Below, one piece after another: positions 9,462 to 18,648 of a stretch of 64,000 bases of DNA; the stretch's first letter is position 1, and every line of letters starts with the position of its first letter. The position numbers were made by a program, and so were the translations under genes. The notes beneath the pieces are model-generated. The model searched no databases. It was not told the origin of the DNA and saw nothing but the letters and a program-made list of their open reading frames with translations. Source of the DNA: Ureibacillus terrenus (GTDB taxonomy: Bacteria; Bacillota; Bacilli; Bacillales_A; Planococcaceae); the NCBI RefSeq assembly GCF_006569205.1, contig NZ_VIGD01000007.1, positions 62,001 through 126,000 of the forward strand, read 5' to 3'.

Positions 9462-10396
9462 GCTTCAGAACCTCCTCTTTTTTTCAATCTGAATACATCT
9501 TTCAGTTCTTTCGTTCCCATTAGCCCTGTAGGTCGATACAACATCACGAGAATCAATACAACGGAGTAAATGATCATGCGGGTTTCCGGAAACGCCTGCA
9601 AATATTGTGAAACCGTTGTCAAGAAAATCGCCGCGATGACAGATCCGGAAAGGCTTCCTAAACCGCCCAATACAACATAAATCAAAATTTCAAAAGATTT
9701 TAGGAAGTTAAAAGCCGTCGGTTGAATAATATAGAAGTTATGTGCGTAAAGAGCGCCTGCAACCCCTGCAAAAAGCGATCCGATCACGAAAGCAACCACT
9801 TTATAATAAGTCGTATTAATCCCCATTGCATCTGCGGCTATTTCATCTTCGCGAATAGCCAAACAGCTGCGGCCATGACGGGAGTTCGTAAAGTTTGAAA
9901 TCACAAGAATGGTAATCAAAACGCCGAGAAAAGCATAGGTCCAAGTAGTCATATGATTGACAACCATCCCTGCCGCTCCACCTACATAATCAATATTTAA
10001 AAAGGTAATCCGGATAATCTCGGCAAAACCTAATGTCGCAATCGCCAAATAATCCCCTTTTAACCGCAAAGAAGGCACACCTACAAGCAAACCGGCAATA
10101 GCGGCTACGACTCCCGCCATAATAATTCCCACTATAAACGGCAATCCCAGCTTCATCGTACAAATCGCGCTCACATATGCACCGACCGCCATGAAACCGG
10201 CATGTCCAATGGAAAACTGTCCCGTAATTCCTATGACAATATGCAAACTTACGGCAAGCATGATGTTGATGCAAATCGTAATCAACATGTTTTGATAATA
10301 TAAATCTATCATTTCATTTGCCGTCATCACTTGTACAACTGCATAGATTACTAATGCAAGTGCCAAATAAACCCAAAAGGCTTTCGACTTCTTCAT
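9458..10396 (-). CDS. livM: Branched-chain amino acid ABC transporter permease LivM
   Basis: A 312-residue integral membrane permease with about nine to ten hydrophobic segments. The family signature is present: GQFSIGHAGFMAVGAY near residues 60-75, a PSLRLKGDYLAIATLGFAEI loop, and GGAGSLSG-like GGLGSLSGSVIAA near the C terminus. I start the protein at the ATG at 10396 (MKKSKAFWV) with AGGTGA eight bases upstream; an in-frame GTG at 10408 is the alternative. The gene begins directly after livH and overlaps livG by four bases. Confidence 0.93.
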   Translation of the reverse strand: MKKSKAFWVYLALALVIYAVVQVMTANEMIDLYYQNMLITICINIMLAVSLHIVIGITGQFSIGHAGFMAVGAYVSAICTMKLGLPFIVGIIMAGVVAAIAGLLVGVPSLRLKGDYLAIATLGFAEIIRITFLNIDYVGGAAGMVVNHMTTWTYAFLGVLITILVISNFTNSRHGRSCLAIREDEIAADAMGINTTYYKVVAFVIGSLFAGVAGALYAHNFYIIQPTAFNFLKSFEILIYVVLGGLGSLSGSVIAAIFLTTVSQYLQAFPETRMIIYSVVLILVMLYRPTGLMGTKELKDVFRLKKRGGSEA

Positions 10397-10408
10397 GACC
10401 TCATTCAC

Positions 10409-11287
10409 CTACACTTTCTCACGGATGTTTTTACCAAATAATCCAGCTGGTTTTAATAGCAAGATCAAGATCAAAATGATGAATGCCGCCGCATCACGCC
10501 ATAGCGAATATCCCACAGCACTTACAATCGTCTCGACGATGCCCAAAATAAAGCCTCCGACCATCGCTCCCGGAATGCTTCCAATTCCTCCAAGAACCGC
10601 CGCGATGAAGGCTTTCAATCCCGGCAGCACTCCCATTAAAGGATCGATTCTTGTATAGTAAGCACCAAAAATTACCCCTGCTGCCCCGGCCAATGCAGAG
10701 CCGATGGCAAACGTTGCGGAAATGGTGTTATCAACGTTGATCCCCATCAGTTTTGCCGCATCCGCATCATAAGAAACCGCGCGCATGGCTTTACCTATTT
10801 TCGTTTTGTGCACGATAAATTGCAAAAGCACCATAAGAATAACTGTCACTATTAAAATGAAAATAATTTTGTAGTCTAATTTCGCACCTAAAATCTCAAT
10901 CGTTTTTTCCGGCAATACATTTTTTGGATATGCTTCCGGTGTCGCACCTCTGAAGAAAATCATTGTATATTCGATCAAAAAGGATACCCCGATGGCAGTC
11001 GTTAAAGCGGCAATCCGTGTAGCGTTTCTTAAACGTTTATAAGCAACCCTCTCAATGATCACCCCTATGATTGCACACACAATCATTGCTGTAATCAAAG
11101 CGGGAATGAAGCCCATTTCCCACCGGGTGATGGCAAAAAATCCGACAAACGCCCCTAACATGAAAACGTCTCCATGGGCGAAGTTAATTAATTTGATAAT
11201 GCCGTATACCATCGTATATCCCAATGCGATCAGGGCGTAAATGCTCCCCAAAGAAATACCGTTAAAGAGTTGCTGCAACCAATCCAT
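10409..11287 (-). CDS. livH: Branched-chain amino acid ABC transporter permease LivH
   Basis: A 292-residue permease with roughly eight membrane segments, pairing with LivM to form the channel. Family features are NGISLGSIYALIALGYTMVYGIIKLINFAHGD-type N terminus (read in two parts, residues 9-40) and the GGIGSIPGAMVGG motif near residue 240. It lies 129 bases after the binding-protein gene, with a further AGGAGTG site before its ATG. All four membrane/ATPase genes are then packed without gaps, so they form one translational unit. Confidence 0.94.
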   Translation of the reverse strand: MDWLQQLFNGISLGSIYALIALGYTMVYGIIKLINFAHGDVFMLGAFVGFFAITRWEMGFIPALITAMIVCAIIGVIIERVAYKRLRNATRIAALTTAIGVSFLIEYTMIFFRGATPEAYPKNVLPEKTIEILGAKLDYKIIFILIVTVILMVLLQFIVHKTKIGKAMRAVSYDADAAKLMGINVDNTISATFAIGSALAGAAGVIFGAYYTRIDPLMGVLPGLKAFIAAVLGGIGSIPGAMVGGFILGIVETIVSAVGYSLWRDAAAFIILILILLLKPAGLFGKNIREKV

Positions 11288-11416
11288 AAATTCACACTCC
11301 TTTTATGTAACACTCATGATCAAAATCTGTTGTTCTTTAAAGCTATGACCGACTAATATTTGGAATTTATAATGTGAAAGGGAAAAGGGAGGCGGTGTGC
11401 CCCCCTTTTGCGAACA

Positions 11417-12622
11417 TTACGGTTCAATTTTTGTTCTGAACGTTTGTTTACCGTCTTTATATTCCAGAATTGTCGCAGATTTTACAGCATTATGTTTTTC
11501 ATCCACTGAGAAAGTACCAGTTATAAGCGAAATATCTTTTGTTGCAGCAAGCGCATCTTTAATTTTTTCTCCATCCAAAGAACCGGCGCGCTCAATCGCA
11601 TCTTTAATGAAGTAAACTGTGTCATATCCGAGAGCGTGGAATGCATTTGGTTTTTCCCCATATTTATCATTAAACGCTTTCACGAAGTCCTGGATTTTTT
11701 CATCTGGGTCTTCAGATGAATAGTGGTTTGTAATAAATGTGTTGTTTAGGCTTTCCGCGCCTGCCAATTCCACCAATTTTGGCGAATCCCATCCGTCAGC
11801 GCCCATCAATGGAACGTCAATTCCTAATTCGCGGGCTTGTTTAACAATCAGACCGACTTCTTCATAATATCCAGGAATAAAAATAAATTCCGGATTTGTC
11901 TTCTTAATGTTTGTCAATGTAGATTTGAAGTCTGTATCTTTGGCAACATACGCTTCTTCTGCAACAACTTTGCCGCCGTTCTTTTCAATCTGCTCTTTGA
12001 AGGCTGACGCCAAACCTTTTGCATAATCTGAAGAATTATCGGCAAAGATGGCTACATTTTTAACACCGAGCTCTTCCGTAGCGAAGTTTGCCGCGATAAC
12101 CCCTTGGAATGGGTCGATGAAGCATGTACGGAATACATATTCGTTGATGGATCCATTTTCATTTTCCGTTACATTTGGAGCTGTACCTGAAGCAGTAACC
12201 ATTGGAATTTTATTTTGGTTCGCAATTTGTACTGCTGCAAGCACGTTACCGCTTGTCGCAGGCCCAATCATTACGTCCACTTTTTCCTGAGTTGCCAGGC
12301 GAAGTGCAGCCGCTGATGATTCCGAGTTTTCTGATTTGTTGTCCACTGCAACTAATTCCACTTTTTTACCGTCAATTCCGCCGTTCTTGTTAATTTCCTC
12401 AACGGCAAGTTCTGCGCCTTGCTTGATGGATGAACCGTATGATGCAACATTACCAGTCAACTCAAGGTTTGCCCCGATTTTGATAACATCTTTATCTCCG
12501 CCGCCGGAAGATCCGCTGTCTTTGGACTCATTGTTGCCTCCGCAGCCGGCCAAAGCGCCCATCACTAAAGAAGACGCCAAAAATAGAGAGGCAAATTTTT
12601 TAAGTTTTTTTGTTTCCTCCAT
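11417..12622 (-). CDS. livK: Branched-chain amino acid ABC transporter substrate-binding lipoprotein
   Basis: A 401-residue extracellular lipoprotein that captures the amino acid. The signal peptide ends in the lipobox LAGC with the lipidated cysteine at residue 27, followed by a flexible Gly/Ser/Asp linker (GGNNESKDSGSSGGGDKD). The mature part is a type I periplasmic-binding fold: IKIGANLELTGNVASYGSSIKQGAELA, NQNKIPMVTASGTAPNVT and a GADGWDSPKLVELAG segment. It is the first and presumably most expressed gene of the operon. The GGGGGGA ribosome site lies eight bases before the ATG. Two CodY-like boxes lie immediately upstream, fitting control by branched-chain amino acid supply. Confidence 0.94.
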   Translation of the reverse strand: MEETKKLKKFASLFLASSLVMGALAGCGGNNESKDSGSSGGGDKDVIKIGANLELTGNVASYGSSIKQGAELAVEEINKNGGIDGKKVELVAVDNKSENSESSAAALRLATQEKVDVMIGPATSGNVLAAVQIANQNKIPMVTASGTAPNVTENENGSINEYVFRTCFIDPFQGVIAANFATEELGVKNVAIFADNSSDYAKGLASAFKEQIEKNGGKVVAEEAYVAKDTDFKSTLTNIKKTNPEFIFIPGYYEEVGLIVKQARELGIDVPLMGADGWDSPKLVELAGAESLNNTFITNHYSSEDPDEKIQDFVKAFNDKYGEKPNAFHALGYDTVYFIKDAIERAGSLDGEKIKDALAATKDISLITGTFSVDEKHNAVKSATILEYKDGKQTFRTKIEP

Positions 12623-12661
12623 TAATTAATCCCCCCATTACTTGATATTTATAGATATTAG

Positions 12662-12676
12662 ATTTTTCAGAAAATA
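12662..12676. promoter_or_regulatory. CodY-like box 1 (liv operon)
   Basis: ATTTTTCAGAAAATA matches the CodY consensus AATTTTCWGAAAATT at 13 of 15 positions. CodY represses amino acid uptake genes when branched-chain amino acids and GTP are plentiful, so the place before a liv operon makes sense. Confidence 0.6.
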
Positions 12677-12706
12677 AATATCTTATTCCAGGGACACTAA
12701 AATCAT

Positions 12707-12721
12707 AATTTTCTGAAATAT
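12707..12721. promoter_or_regulatory. CodY-like box 2 (liv operon)
   Basis: AATTTTCTGAAATAT matches the CodY consensus at 13 of 15 positions, with the core AATTTTCTGAAA perfect. The centre is 45 bases from box 1. Confidence 0.65.
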
Positions 12722-13044
12722 ATTCCGCATCTAATATCTATCTTAATTTGTAATTGTTCAGCTTTAAGTATTTTAAAACATTATCTCTATTTAGTCTAGT
12801 GTGATTTTTTGGTAAATTTAAATATTTCGAATTATACGAAATATTTGATTATTAATATATTGATTTTATCCAATAAATATACCCTTAATTATCAAATTTT
12901 TATATTTTTTCCTTTATGATTCCCTTTATAAAAAATTACAAATTTTTATTATATAAACAAATAAACCCTCTATTTACAAATCCTTTTTTAGAACTATTGC
13001 CCTATGCTCTTCAATTCATTGGAGTCCCACTTTTTTTTACTGAG

Positions 13045-13052
13045 CATACACT
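13045..13052 (+). promoter_or_regulatory. Sigma-E-like -10 element before the PLL-like gene
   Basis: CATACACT fits the sporulation sigma-E -10 consensus (CATACAMT) exactly, and also the sigma-K pattern CATANNNTA when one base is added. No convincing -35 element lies at the right distance, so this is only a hint of mother-cell expression. Confidence 0.3.
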
Positions 13053-13076
13053 ATTCAAAGGAATGGAGGGATGAAA

Positions 13077-14324
13077 ATGTACATGTATAATGGCTATCCG
13101 TATTATTACGTCTATGTACCTGTTCATTACTATCCAACGTTAAATTATCCTTTATATGCACAACGGTCCCCTCAACAAGCCGCAAGACCGGGCGTACAAG
13201 AATTGATTCAACGCATCCGGAGAGAGCACAGCAACCTCTATACACAGCTGGAGCAAGCCGGCGTAAATCCTCAAACAATTGATACTCTTATGTTCTTAAC
13301 CATTAACTATTTGCGCAATCAGCAAAATTTAAACCGCACTCCTACCCAAATTTACAATCAATTCCAACGCGATAATCCATGGTTCCCGCTTTTTATCCGT
13401 TCAATGAATTTCCCAGAAAATACAGTTAACCGTATTTTAATAAGAGTTATTGAATTAGCTTTAGCCTACATTAAAGGAGAAAGCCCGCCTCCAGAACTGG
13501 GACCGGAGAAAGGCTGGTCTGATTGGGAAAGTTTAGGGGGGACATTGTTAAGCGCTCCCAGTGCGAGCTCCTGGGGGGCAAACCGTTTAGATGTGTTCGC
13601 GAGAGGCAACGATAATGCGCTGTATCATATTTGGTGGGACGGCAACCGTTGGAGCAATTGGGAAAGCCTTGGGGGAGTATTAACTTCGGCTCCCGGTTCA
13701 GTCTCCTGGGGTCCTAACCGCATTGATGTTTTTGTGAGAGGCACAGATGATGCTTTGTACCATAAATGGTGGGATGGTACACGCTGGAGCAATTGGGAAA
13801 GCCTCGGCGGCACATTGACGAGCGGTCCAAGCGCCTCTTCCCGGAGAAGCAATCAATTAGATGTATTTGTAAGAGGCACAGGAAACCGGTTGTACAAAAG
13901 AACTTGGAATGGATCCTATTGGGAGACCTGGGAAGATCTTGGCGGCAACTTAGCATCTGAACCTGCCGCAATTTCCTGGGGACCAAATCGAATCGATGTA
14001 TTTGCCAGAGGAATGAATAATGATCTGATTCATAAATGGTGGGACGGCAGCCGCTGGAGCGATTGGGAAAGCCTTGGAGGCACATTGACAAGTGCACCGG
14101 CAGTCTCTTCGAAACGCCCAAACCATCTTGATGTTTTTGCAAGAGGAGCAGGAAATCGGCTGTTTAAAAGAACTTGGAATGGAACCCGCTGGGAGCCTTG
14201 GGTAAGCCTTGGACCGACTCAAATTACAAGCGCACCGGCAGCCGTTTCCTGGGGGCCAAATCGGACAGATGTCTTTGCCAGAGGACAAAACAATGAGTTA
14301 ATCCATCGATATCAAGAATCTTAA
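13077..14324 (+). CDS. PLL-like lectin beta-propeller protein with six repeats
   Basis: A 415-residue protein with no signal peptide. Residues 1-30 are a Tyr/Pro-rich leader ([14 protein letters not shown]), residues about 38-130 a helical domain, and residues about 146-415 six tandem 45-residue repeats of the type WESLGG-T-TSAP...[13 protein letters not shown]...LYHKWWDG. Each repeat has the LDVFARG strand and WWDG/TWNG turn seen in PLL (Photorhabdus lectin) fucose-binding propellers. Repeats fall into two types: 1, 2, 4 and 6 are SWG...HKWWDG; 3 and 5 are SSRR/SSKR...KRTWNG. The start at 13077 is seven bases from GGAGGG; the ATG at 13071 is too close. The Tyr-rich leader and sigma-E-like -10 suggest a spore-surface protein, which is inference. 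Confidence 0.85.
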   Translation: MYMYNGYPYYYVYVPVHYYPTLNYPLYAQRSPQQAARPGVQELIQRIRREHSNLYTQLEQAGVNPQTIDTLMFLTINYLRNQQNLNRTPTQIYNQFQRDNPWFPLFIRSMNFPENTVNRILIRVIELALAYIKGESPPPELGPEKGWSDWESLGGTLLSAPSASSWGANRLDVFARGNDNALYHIWWDGNRWSNWESLGGVLTSAPGSVSWGPNRIDVFVRGTDDALYHKWWDGTRWSNWESLGGTLTSGPSASSRRSNQLDVFVRGTGNRLYKRTWNGSYWETWEDLGGNLASEPAAISWGPNRIDVFARGMNNDLIHKWWDGSRWSDWESLGGTLTSAPAVSSKRPNHLDVFARGAGNRLFKRTWNGTRWEPWVSLGPTQITSAPAAVSWGPNRTDVFARGQNNELIHRYQES

Positions 14325-14337
14325 GAACCTGGATAAT

Positions 14338-14380
14338 TGATGCCCTATTAGGCGACAGCACGTTTTGCCTAATAGGGATC
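14338..14380 (+). terminator. Terminator of the PLL-like gene
   Basis: CCCTATTAGGC (14343-14353) pairs with GCCTAATAGGG (14367-14377), flanked by GAT and ATC that extend the stem, then a CTTCTTCTTT tract. It lies 14 bases after the stop codon. The following gap to 14592 holds no gene that I can see. Confidence 0.75.
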
Positions 14381-14592
14381 TTCTTCTTTGAAGCATTTGC
14401 TGCATTCTTGAAACGGACAATCAATTTATCAGAGCGGTCGATATGAAAATGCAGCTGTTAAAACCCTCTTATTCACCTCGTATTCAGTAAAATTCATTTC
14501 CCTTGGCAATCCTTTATCCCAATCGAAAGAAACGGATATAATTAGAATGAATTACTGATGGAAAATAACGAACCGGTTCTGGGAGTGAAAAT

Positions 14593-15354
14593 ATGACAAC
14601 AAAAATCTATTTCAATAATGATCGATTCATCGCCGGCATTACTTTAAAAAATGAAGGAGAAGCGGAACAAAATAATATGGCCCTTCATGTTTGCGAAAAT
14701 CCAGCGGATGTGATTGAAAATCGAAAAAAACTTGCCTGCTTCATCGGCTGCGATCTTCGGCAATTTGTATGCGCCAATCAGACCCATAGCGATCACGTCT
14801 ACAAAGTGACAGCGCAAGATTGCGGACGGGGAGCATTTTCGTCAGAAACTGCCATTCCGGACACCGATGCCCTTTATACAACAGAACCCAATATCGTCCT
14901 ATGCACCTTTACAGCCGATTGTGTGCCCGTCATTTTCTATAGTGAAAAAGACGGCATCATCGGCGTGATTCACTCAGGCTGGCAAGGAACCGTAAAGGAA
15001 ATTACCCGGAAAGTGTTTGGGCATATTCAAACAAACGAGCATTGCAATATGGAAGATTTCCATGTTCACATAGGCACGGCCATCAGCCAGGAAAAGTTTG
15101 AGGTTGATGAAGATGTATATGCAAAATTCAAAAATCTCGGATATGCAAACGAATTCATTTATTTTAACGAAAAGACCGGCAAATATCATATCGACAATCA
15201 GCAAACCGTCAAAAAACAATGCGAACTGAGCGGCATTCCTTCAGATCAAATTGCCATCGATTCCACATGCACTTTCAAAAATCCACAAGGTTTCTCCTAT
15301 CGGGAAAATAAAAAAGCCGGACGTCATTTAACATTCATCATGAAAAAAGCATAA
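14593..15354 (+). CDS. Laccase-domain protein, YlmD/PgeF (YfiH) family
   Basis: A 253-residue cytosolic protein of the multicopper-oxidase-like family formerly called polyphenol oxidase. The metal-binding motifs are intact: ANQTHSDHV (residues about 57-65), FTADCVPVIF (about 99-108) and VIHSGWQGT (about 124-132), giving the usual His-Cys-His zinc or copper site. Relatives include E. coli PgeF, which edits misplaced serine in peptidoglycan precursors, and enzymes with purine nucleoside phosphorylase activity. In Bacillus the homologue ylmD is in the division cluster next to ylmE; here the gene stands alone, so it could be a second, divergent copy. A GGAGTG site precedes the ATG. Confidence 0.85.
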   Translation: MTTKIYFNNDRFIAGITLKNEGEAEQNNMALHVCENPADVIENRKKLACFIGCDLRQFVCANQTHSDHVYKVTAQDCGRGAFSSETAIPDTDALYTTEPNIVLCTFTADCVPVIFYSEKDGIIGVIHSGWQGTVKEITRKVFGHIQTNEHCNMEDFHVHIGTAISQEKFEVDEDVYAKFKNLGYANEFIYFNEKTGKYHIDNQQTVKKQCELSGIPSDQIAIDSTCTFKNPQGFSYRENKKAGRHLTFIMKKA

Positions 15355-15358
15355 AAGA

Positions 15359-15388
15359 AAAGGGTCCGTCCTGTTCGACGGACCCTTT
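15359..15388 (+). terminator. Terminator of the laccase-domain gene
   Basis: AAAGGGTCCGTC pairs perfectly with GACGGACCCTTT around a six-base loop, five bases after the stop codon. The T-run is short (TTT then AGAG), so efficiency may be moderate. Confidence 0.65.
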
Positions 15389-15468
15389 AGAGTTAGACTG
15401 CCGCTTTCTTAAACGCAAATTCTTTGCTCTGATGGGGGCCGGAAAGCATTTGGCTTCCCGGACATCCC

Positions 15469-18400
15469 CTATTTCGATTTATTGCCGATTGCCTCCAATT
15501 CCTTTTTCACAGCTTTGTTTTTTGCTTTTCTGTGTTTAAAGGCTCTTCTTTTCGGATGATCAGACTTTTCAGATTGACCTTTGTAATAGAACTTTCTAAA
15601 TTTATCAGATAGATTATCAATTACAACATACATGACCGGAACAAATACTAAAGTAAAAATGGTGGAGGATGTTAATCCGAATACAACCACAACGGCCATT
15701 GGTTGTTGGTTTTCCGCCCCTTCCCCAATGGCAAGGGCCAACGGAATCATCCCTAATACTGTAGTCAGTGTCGTCATCAAAATCGGGCGCAAGCGGCTTT
15801 TCCCCGCTTCCATAATGGCTTCCATCCGCTCCATGTCTTGTCTTCTTAGAATATTGATATATTCAACAAGCAATATACCGTTGTTTACAACAATACCCGC
15901 AAGCATTATAACCCCGATAAATGCAGGTAAACTGAAAGGCAATCCCGTTATGAGCAGCCCTAAAACGATTCCGATTGCCATCGTTGGAACAGAGAACATG
16001 ATGATCAGCGGATACGAAAAAGATTCAAATTGAACAGCCATCACCATGTATACAAGGAATATTCCCAAAGCCAAGACCAAAGCCAATTGGATGAAGGATT
16101 CCATCATTGTTTCCACTTCTCCGCCGATGGAAATTTCATATCCATCCGGCAAATGCAGTTGTTCCAGTTTCTCTTCAATCTCTTGGGAAACCGTTCCTAA
16201 ATCCCGCCCCATAACATCGCTTGTGACGTTAATGGTGCGCTCCTGATTATTGCGCATAATTTGCGAAGGCCCTTGCACGATTTTTAACTCCGCAACAGCG
16301 GAAAGCGGAATATTTTCCCCCTGATTATTCCGGACTACAAATGCTTCCAGATCACGGACGGATTGTTTTTGGGAATCGGGCAATGTTACCCTGACATCAT
16401 ATTCGTGGCCGCCTTCTTTATACAAAGTGGCCACTTGACCATTAAACGCAACATTAATTTCGTTCATAATCTGCTGATAGCTTAATCCGTAAGCAGAGGC
16501 AAGGTCTCTATTCACAACCACTTGCACTTCCGGACTTCCTTCTTCGACGGTGCTTTCCACATTCAATGTGCCTTCAATTTCTTCCAACATCCATACAACT
16601 TGCTGGCTCAAGTCTTTCAGAACATCCAGGTTGTCTCCGGAAATGGAAATCGTGATTGGCGAACCGGTCGACATTTCATAATCGTTTTGTGAAACCGTGA
16701 TTTCCGCTCCTGGAATATCACTTACCAAATCGCTTATTTCAGCGACAAATTCATCGGTCGTCATATCCCTGTCCGAAGGACCAACCAGTTTGATCATGTA
16801 GGAGGCAGTGTTTTTGCTGCCTGCCATGATTCCGTTATTAGAACCGCCGATATTGACATAACTCACGTCGATAATGTCTTCAAATTTTTTTAACCGTTGA
16901 TCGATTTCATTTACAACCGCTTCCGTTTCTTCCAATTGCGCACCATTTTCCAAAGTTGCATTAATGGAAACTTGTCCGCTATCCGTGGACGGCATCAGTT
17001 CCATTCCCACCACCGGGATTAAAGCCAAACTGCCGATAAAAACAACGGAAACAATGGAAATGACAGTTTTTCTTCTATGTAAGGCTTTTTCCAGCACTCT
17101 TCCATAAACATTTTTCACCTTGCTCAAAAAGCGGTTAAAGAAATAGGTTGCATCATCTTCCAATGAAATTTGAACATTTCGCATAAATTGAGTGGACAGC
17201 ATCGGAACCAGTGTGATTGCAGCAATCAATGATGCTGTCAAAGAAAACACAACCGTCAATGCAAGCGGACGGAAAATCTGAGCCGTAAGTCCTTCCACGA
17301 ATACGACAGGAACGAATACAACAGCAGTCGTCAGTGTCGAAGCGATGACGGCAGGACCCAATTCGGATGCCCCTTCAAATGCCGCATCTTTAATGGACAA
17401 TCCTTCTGACCGCTTCTTGTATATGTTTTCCAATATCACGATGGAACTGTCGACCATCATCCCGATTCCGAGGGCAAGTCCCCCCATGGATATAATATTT
17501 AACGTTTCGCCGGTAAAATACATCAGGATAAAGGTACTGATGATTGAAATCGGCATCGAAACGGCAATGACGAGCGTCGCTTTTACACTTCTTAAGAACA
17601 GCAGCAAAATGATGGCCGCCAAGGTTCCCCCGACAATCATGTTGCTGATGACCGAGTCTATGGAAGAAGTGATATAGACCGATGTATCCAAAATGGTTTT
17701 CACTTCGATGCCTTGATTTTTATATTTTTCATTTAATTCCTTGATGACTTTTTGTACTTCTTCCGCCGTTTCAACAGAGTTTGCATCTGATTGTTTCATG
17801 ATGGTGAAAACCAATGTATCTTCGCCATTCACCCGGGAAATCGCCGATACTTCTTTAAAAGTGTCTTCGACTTCCGCTACATCTTTTAGGCGAACCGTAT
17901 CGCCGCTATTTAAAGGAATTAAGGTATTCTCAATATCGGCAATGGATGTATATTCTCCCACAACACGCAATTGGACATCCTGATTTCCTTGTTCAACGGT
18001 TCCCGCTGAAATGGTGCGGTTTTCCGCCTGCAATGCGGCGATGACTTGATTGCCTGTAATACCTAAAGTCTTCAGCATTGCCTGATTAAGATTGACCCGG
18101 ATTTCCCTTTCTTTCCCGCCGGAAATGGCAGCGGAAGCCACACCCGGTGCCCGTTCAAGCGCCGGTTGAACATCAGATTCCGCAATTGCTTGCAGCTTCT
18201 CCAAATTTTTCCCTGAAAGGCTGACAATCATAATCGGAGCCGCATTCGGATCCAGCCGCATAACCATTGGATCATTTGCTCCATCCGGAAGCATATCGGA
18301 AATCTGGTCAACCTTTTCTCTTACATCGATCAATGCTTCATCTATATCCCGATCATAATCAAACATCATGAGCACCAAGGAAGCGCCTTGGTTCGAAACC

Positions 18401-18645
18401 GACTGGAGCGTATCGATCCCTTCCACAGTACTCACAGCCGTTTCGATAGGTTTTGAAATTAATTCTTCCACCTCTTGGGGAGCAGCCCCCTGGTAACTTG
18501 TAGCGATTACCGCCACCGGCAAATCCATTTTAGGGAACAGTTCCACCTTTAAATCCCTTAATGAAATAAAACCAAGTATAATTGCGCAAATCACAAACAT
18601 GATGACGCCCACTGGACGTTTAATTGAGATGTTTACTAACTTCAA
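15469..18645 (-). CDS. RND-family efflux pump (SwrC/AcrB-like)
   Basis: A 1058-residue proton-driven exporter of the HAE1/RND family. The N terminus (ISIKRPVGVIMFVICAIILG) is transmembrane helix 1, followed by two large extracellular loops and two blocks of helices. The fourth-helix proton-relay motif reads GLALGIGMMVDSSIVILEN: one Asp where AcrB has a DD pair, common in SwrC-type pumps. A Lys/Arg-rich C-terminal tail of about 35 residues is cytoplasmic. It follows the adaptor gene by three bases. Bacillus SwrC exports surfactin and resists lipophilic compounds; a similar detergent or fatty-acid role here is inference. There is no outer membrane channel gene, as expected in a Gram-positive. 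Confidence 0.92.
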   Translation of the reverse strand: MKLVNISIKRPVGVIMFVICAIILGFISLRDLKVELFPKMDLPVAVIATSYQGAAPQEVEELISKPIETAVSTVEGIDTLQSVSNQGASLVLMMFDYDRDIDEALIDVREKVDQISDMLPDGANDPMVMRLDPNAAPIMIVSLSGKNLEKLQAIAESDVQPALERAPGVASAAISGGKEREIRVNLNQAMLKTLGITGNQVIAALQAENRTISAGTVEQGNQDVQLRVVGEYTSIADIENTLIPLNSGDTVRLKDVAEVEDTFKEVSAISRVNGEDTLVFTIMKQSDANSVETAEEVQKVIKELNEKYKNQGIEVKTILDTSVYITSSIDSVISNMIVGGTLAAIILLLFLRSVKATLVIAVSMPISIISTFILMYFTGETLNIISMGGLALGIGMMVDSSIVILENIYKKRSEGLSIKDAAFEGASELGPAVIASTLTTAVVFVPVVFVEGLTAQIFRPLALTVVFSLTASLIAAITLVPMLSTQFMRNVQISLEDDATYFFNRFLSKVKNVYGRVLEKALHRRKTVISIVSVVFIGSLALIPVVGMELMPSTDSGQVSINATLENGAQLEETEAVVNEIDQRLKKFEDIIDVSYVNIGGSNNGIMAGSKNTASYMIKLVGPSDRDMTTDEFVAEISDLVSDIPGAEITVSQNDYEMSTGSPITISISGDNLDVLKDLSQQVVWMLEEIEGTLNVESTVEEGSPEVQVVVNRDLASAYGLSYQQIMNEINVAFNGQVATLYKEGGHEYDVRVTLPDSQKQSVRDLEAFVVRNNQGENIPLSAVAELKIVQGPSQIMRNNQERTINVTSDVMGRDLGTVSQEIEEKLEQLHLPDGYEISIGGEVETMMESFIQLALVLALGIFLVYMVMAVQFESFSYPLIIMFSVPTMAIGIVLGLLITGLPFSLPAFIGVIMLAGIVVNNGILLVEYINILRRQDMERMEAIMEAGKSRLRPILMTTLTTVLGMIPLALAIGEGAENQQPMAVVVVFGLTSSTIFTLVFVPVMYVVIDNLSDKFRKFYYKGQSEKSDHPKRRAFKHRKAKNKAVKKELEAIGNKSK

Positions 18646-18648
18646 TCT

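Larger units (their letters stand above)
12651..12741 (-). promoter_or_regulatory. Long inverted repeat in the liv operon leader
   Basis: ATAGATATTAGAT (12651-12663) and ATCTAATATCTAT (12729-12741) are a perfect 13-bp inverted repeat. Inside it, ATTTTTCAGAAAATA and AATTTTCTGAAATAT can also pair with each other over about 11 bp. On DNA this is a double operator; in RNA it would be a long two-part hairpin about 30 bases before the livK start codon. The remaining gap up to 13076 is very AT-rich with no gene; a weak TAGACT-17-TAAAAT promoter candidate for liv is visible upstream. Confidence 0.65.
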
